From: Eucalyptus grandis
Lineage: Eukaryota > Streptophyta > Magnoliopsida > Myrtales > Myrtaceae
Reading direction: 5' to 3'
Assembly (NCBI RefSeq): GCF_016545825.1
Contig: NC_052613.1
Coordinates: 12,400,001-12,464,000 of the forward strand
Length of the DNA: 64,000 bases
The notes under the pieces were generated by a model. It saw only the letters and a list, made by a program, of their open reading frames with translations, ran no database searches and had not been told where the DNA came from. Below are positions 62,650 through 64,000 of the stretch, in pieces. Each line of letters opens with the position of its first letter. The first letter of the stretch is position 1. The position numbers and the translations under genes were made by a program.

Positions 62650-64000
62650 TTGAAGATCATGATGGATAATGACTCTCAAGGCATTCTTGTTGGATGGGTG
62701 TCTTTGCTCCTGGTGGTTTGAGTATTTGAATTGAATCACATGTCGCTGTATATGCTTCATAGAGGTGAGAATGTGTATTAGGTGGTCATGTATAAAAATT
62801 ACGCGATTAATATCGGAGCCTGCCCATCCGACTGTCTGTCATCCGGAGCTTCATTAGTTCCTTTCATTGGAAGGATTGGTTTGTTAATTTTTTTTTCTTT
62901 TTAGTAGGGTTGGGGTGGGGGGGGCTGCGGGGGTGGTAGGGATAGGTTACAATTTTTGCTCGCAGTGACATGCTTTGGATGGAGGATTGTATACCATGTT
63001 TTGCTGGTGAAGTGCATTATCCGCTTCGGAGTACAGACCTATTATTCTGAAATATAAGCTTCTAAGTTTCGATTAAAGTGATGCTTATGCCTTTAACTTT
63101 TATCGTCTTCACTGACTGAATCAAAGGTGTTCCATCAAAAGTGTTCCATGGAGTTTGAGCCTTTTTAATCTGGACTTCTTGTTACCTCAAAATTGTAAGC
63201 CCAATTTGTGTCATTTTCCATATCTTATTTAAAATTTTGAAAAGGTTGTAATATTATGGATGCAAAATTTTGTAATTCATGATAGCAAAATTATGTATCA
63301 TTGAATGGTTCCTTCTTTTTTTTTTCTCAAAGAAACTATGTCGTTAATCTATCTGTTCTGTTGTATAGCGCCAATCTTTTCGAGGGCTATGGTACAATGT
63401 AATACTACAACTCATTTGTTCAGGAGGCTTGAAATATATATTTTTGTATCATTTATAAAAATAAATAAATAAATATATTTTTATTATTCACAAAAACATT
63501 TAAATAAAAATTATAATGAATAATTATAAAAATTATCTACTAATTAATAAAAGGGGTAAAAAAAAATTACTATTAAGAAAGTATTTATGATCATTTATCT
63601 TTACCAAAATAAATGCAACTTAAATATACAATCCATTTATTTTCATCTTATTTGGGAACTTTACGTTAGCAATTTGCGATCCTTTGTTGGCATCAATTTT
63701 TTCCGTTGGAGGCACCCATGTATGGGGCAAACCTTATTTTTAACAAGTCAAGTAGAGAACAATCCAAGTGAAGAAATGGCCGATCGTCAGCCTTCCACAA
63801 TTGGAGAACTTTGGAGGCCTGGCTGACGATTTGATGATACATGTTTTTACTGATGATGTCATGCACTGACGATGTTATGCCTCTTTAAGATCATCAGGAG
63901 CTTCGAGATCAAGTAGGGAGGGTCTCCATATCGACATCACACCAAGGCGGCCAGATCGCAAAAAACCCACAAGCATTGTTTCTATAGCGACTCTTTTACT
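62650..64000. other. Gene-less right end
   Basis: No gene is seen. A G-rich tract (ggggtggggggggctgcggg) is at about 62912-62935. A 10-bp inverted repeat (atcgtcagcc at 63783-63792 with ggctgacgat at 63821-63830) encloses a 28-nt loop near the end. Confidence 0.5.

Noticed and set aside
63783..63830. Inverted repeat as a Helitron 3' hairpin
   Set aside because: The 28-nt loop and the lack of CTRR a few bases downstream do not fit a Helitron end.

Overview
This looks like nuclear DNA of a dicot plant. It is AT-rich and intron-bearing, with few intact genes and many decayed plant transposons (Ty1/copia, solo LTR, SINE, LINE and MULE fragments, hAT- and MULE-type MITEs) lying among plant gene families. 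A woody dicot with a large ACD6-like ankyrin cluster is plausible. I cannot name the species from the sequence. A run of 100 N at 13024-13123 marks an assembly gap.

Layout. From 1 to about 10.8 kb there is an old, diverged direct duplication of about 4 kb (1-3960 and 6660-10830) with no intact gene. At 12.8 kb lies a frameshifted GNAT acetyltransferase fragment that runs into the gap. From 13.1 to 18.96 kb is a decayed Ty1/copia element, entered inside gag, whose 3' LTR carries a striking row of hairpins. Its last base meets the first base of a second, much younger segmental duplication (18959-25838 and 41941-48090). Each copy of this duplication carries an ACD6-like ankyrin-repeat/PGG membrane protein gene preceded by an array of about 375-bp repeats. 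A third, older copy of the gene's first exon and intron is at 52.1-53.3 kb. All three gene copies are broken as read.

Between these copies, 29.2-31.9 kb holds minus-strand exons of a plant multidomain 3-hydroxyisobutyrate-dehydrogenase/class-II-aldolase type gene. They are interrupted by a SINE (between exons), a hAT MITE (in an exon) and a probable solo LTR (in an exon). From 33.7 to 37.7 kb is a nest of related MITEs, one containing the 3' end of a LINE. From 38.7 to 41.5 kb is an eight-exon coiled-coil gene with good splice sites but a probable frame break. Around 48.3-48.8 kb is a MuDR-type transposase remnant.

The right end (57.8-62.6 kb) is a same-strand chain of decayed gene pieces that still look like exons and introns: plastid-type phosphoglucose isomerase, then an ARIADNE-type E3 ligase, then the C-terminal third of a DRP2-type dynamin. 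Three unrelated pieces in one orientation suggest capture by a Helitron or Pack-type element, but I could not find termini.

No complete, unbroken protein-coding gene can be vouched for. The most interesting signals are the LTR hairpin row, the chimeric gene-fragment chain, the GC-rich cassette shared by three elements, the retrotransposon sitting exactly on a duplication edge, and the expanding repeat array upstream of the ankyrin genes.
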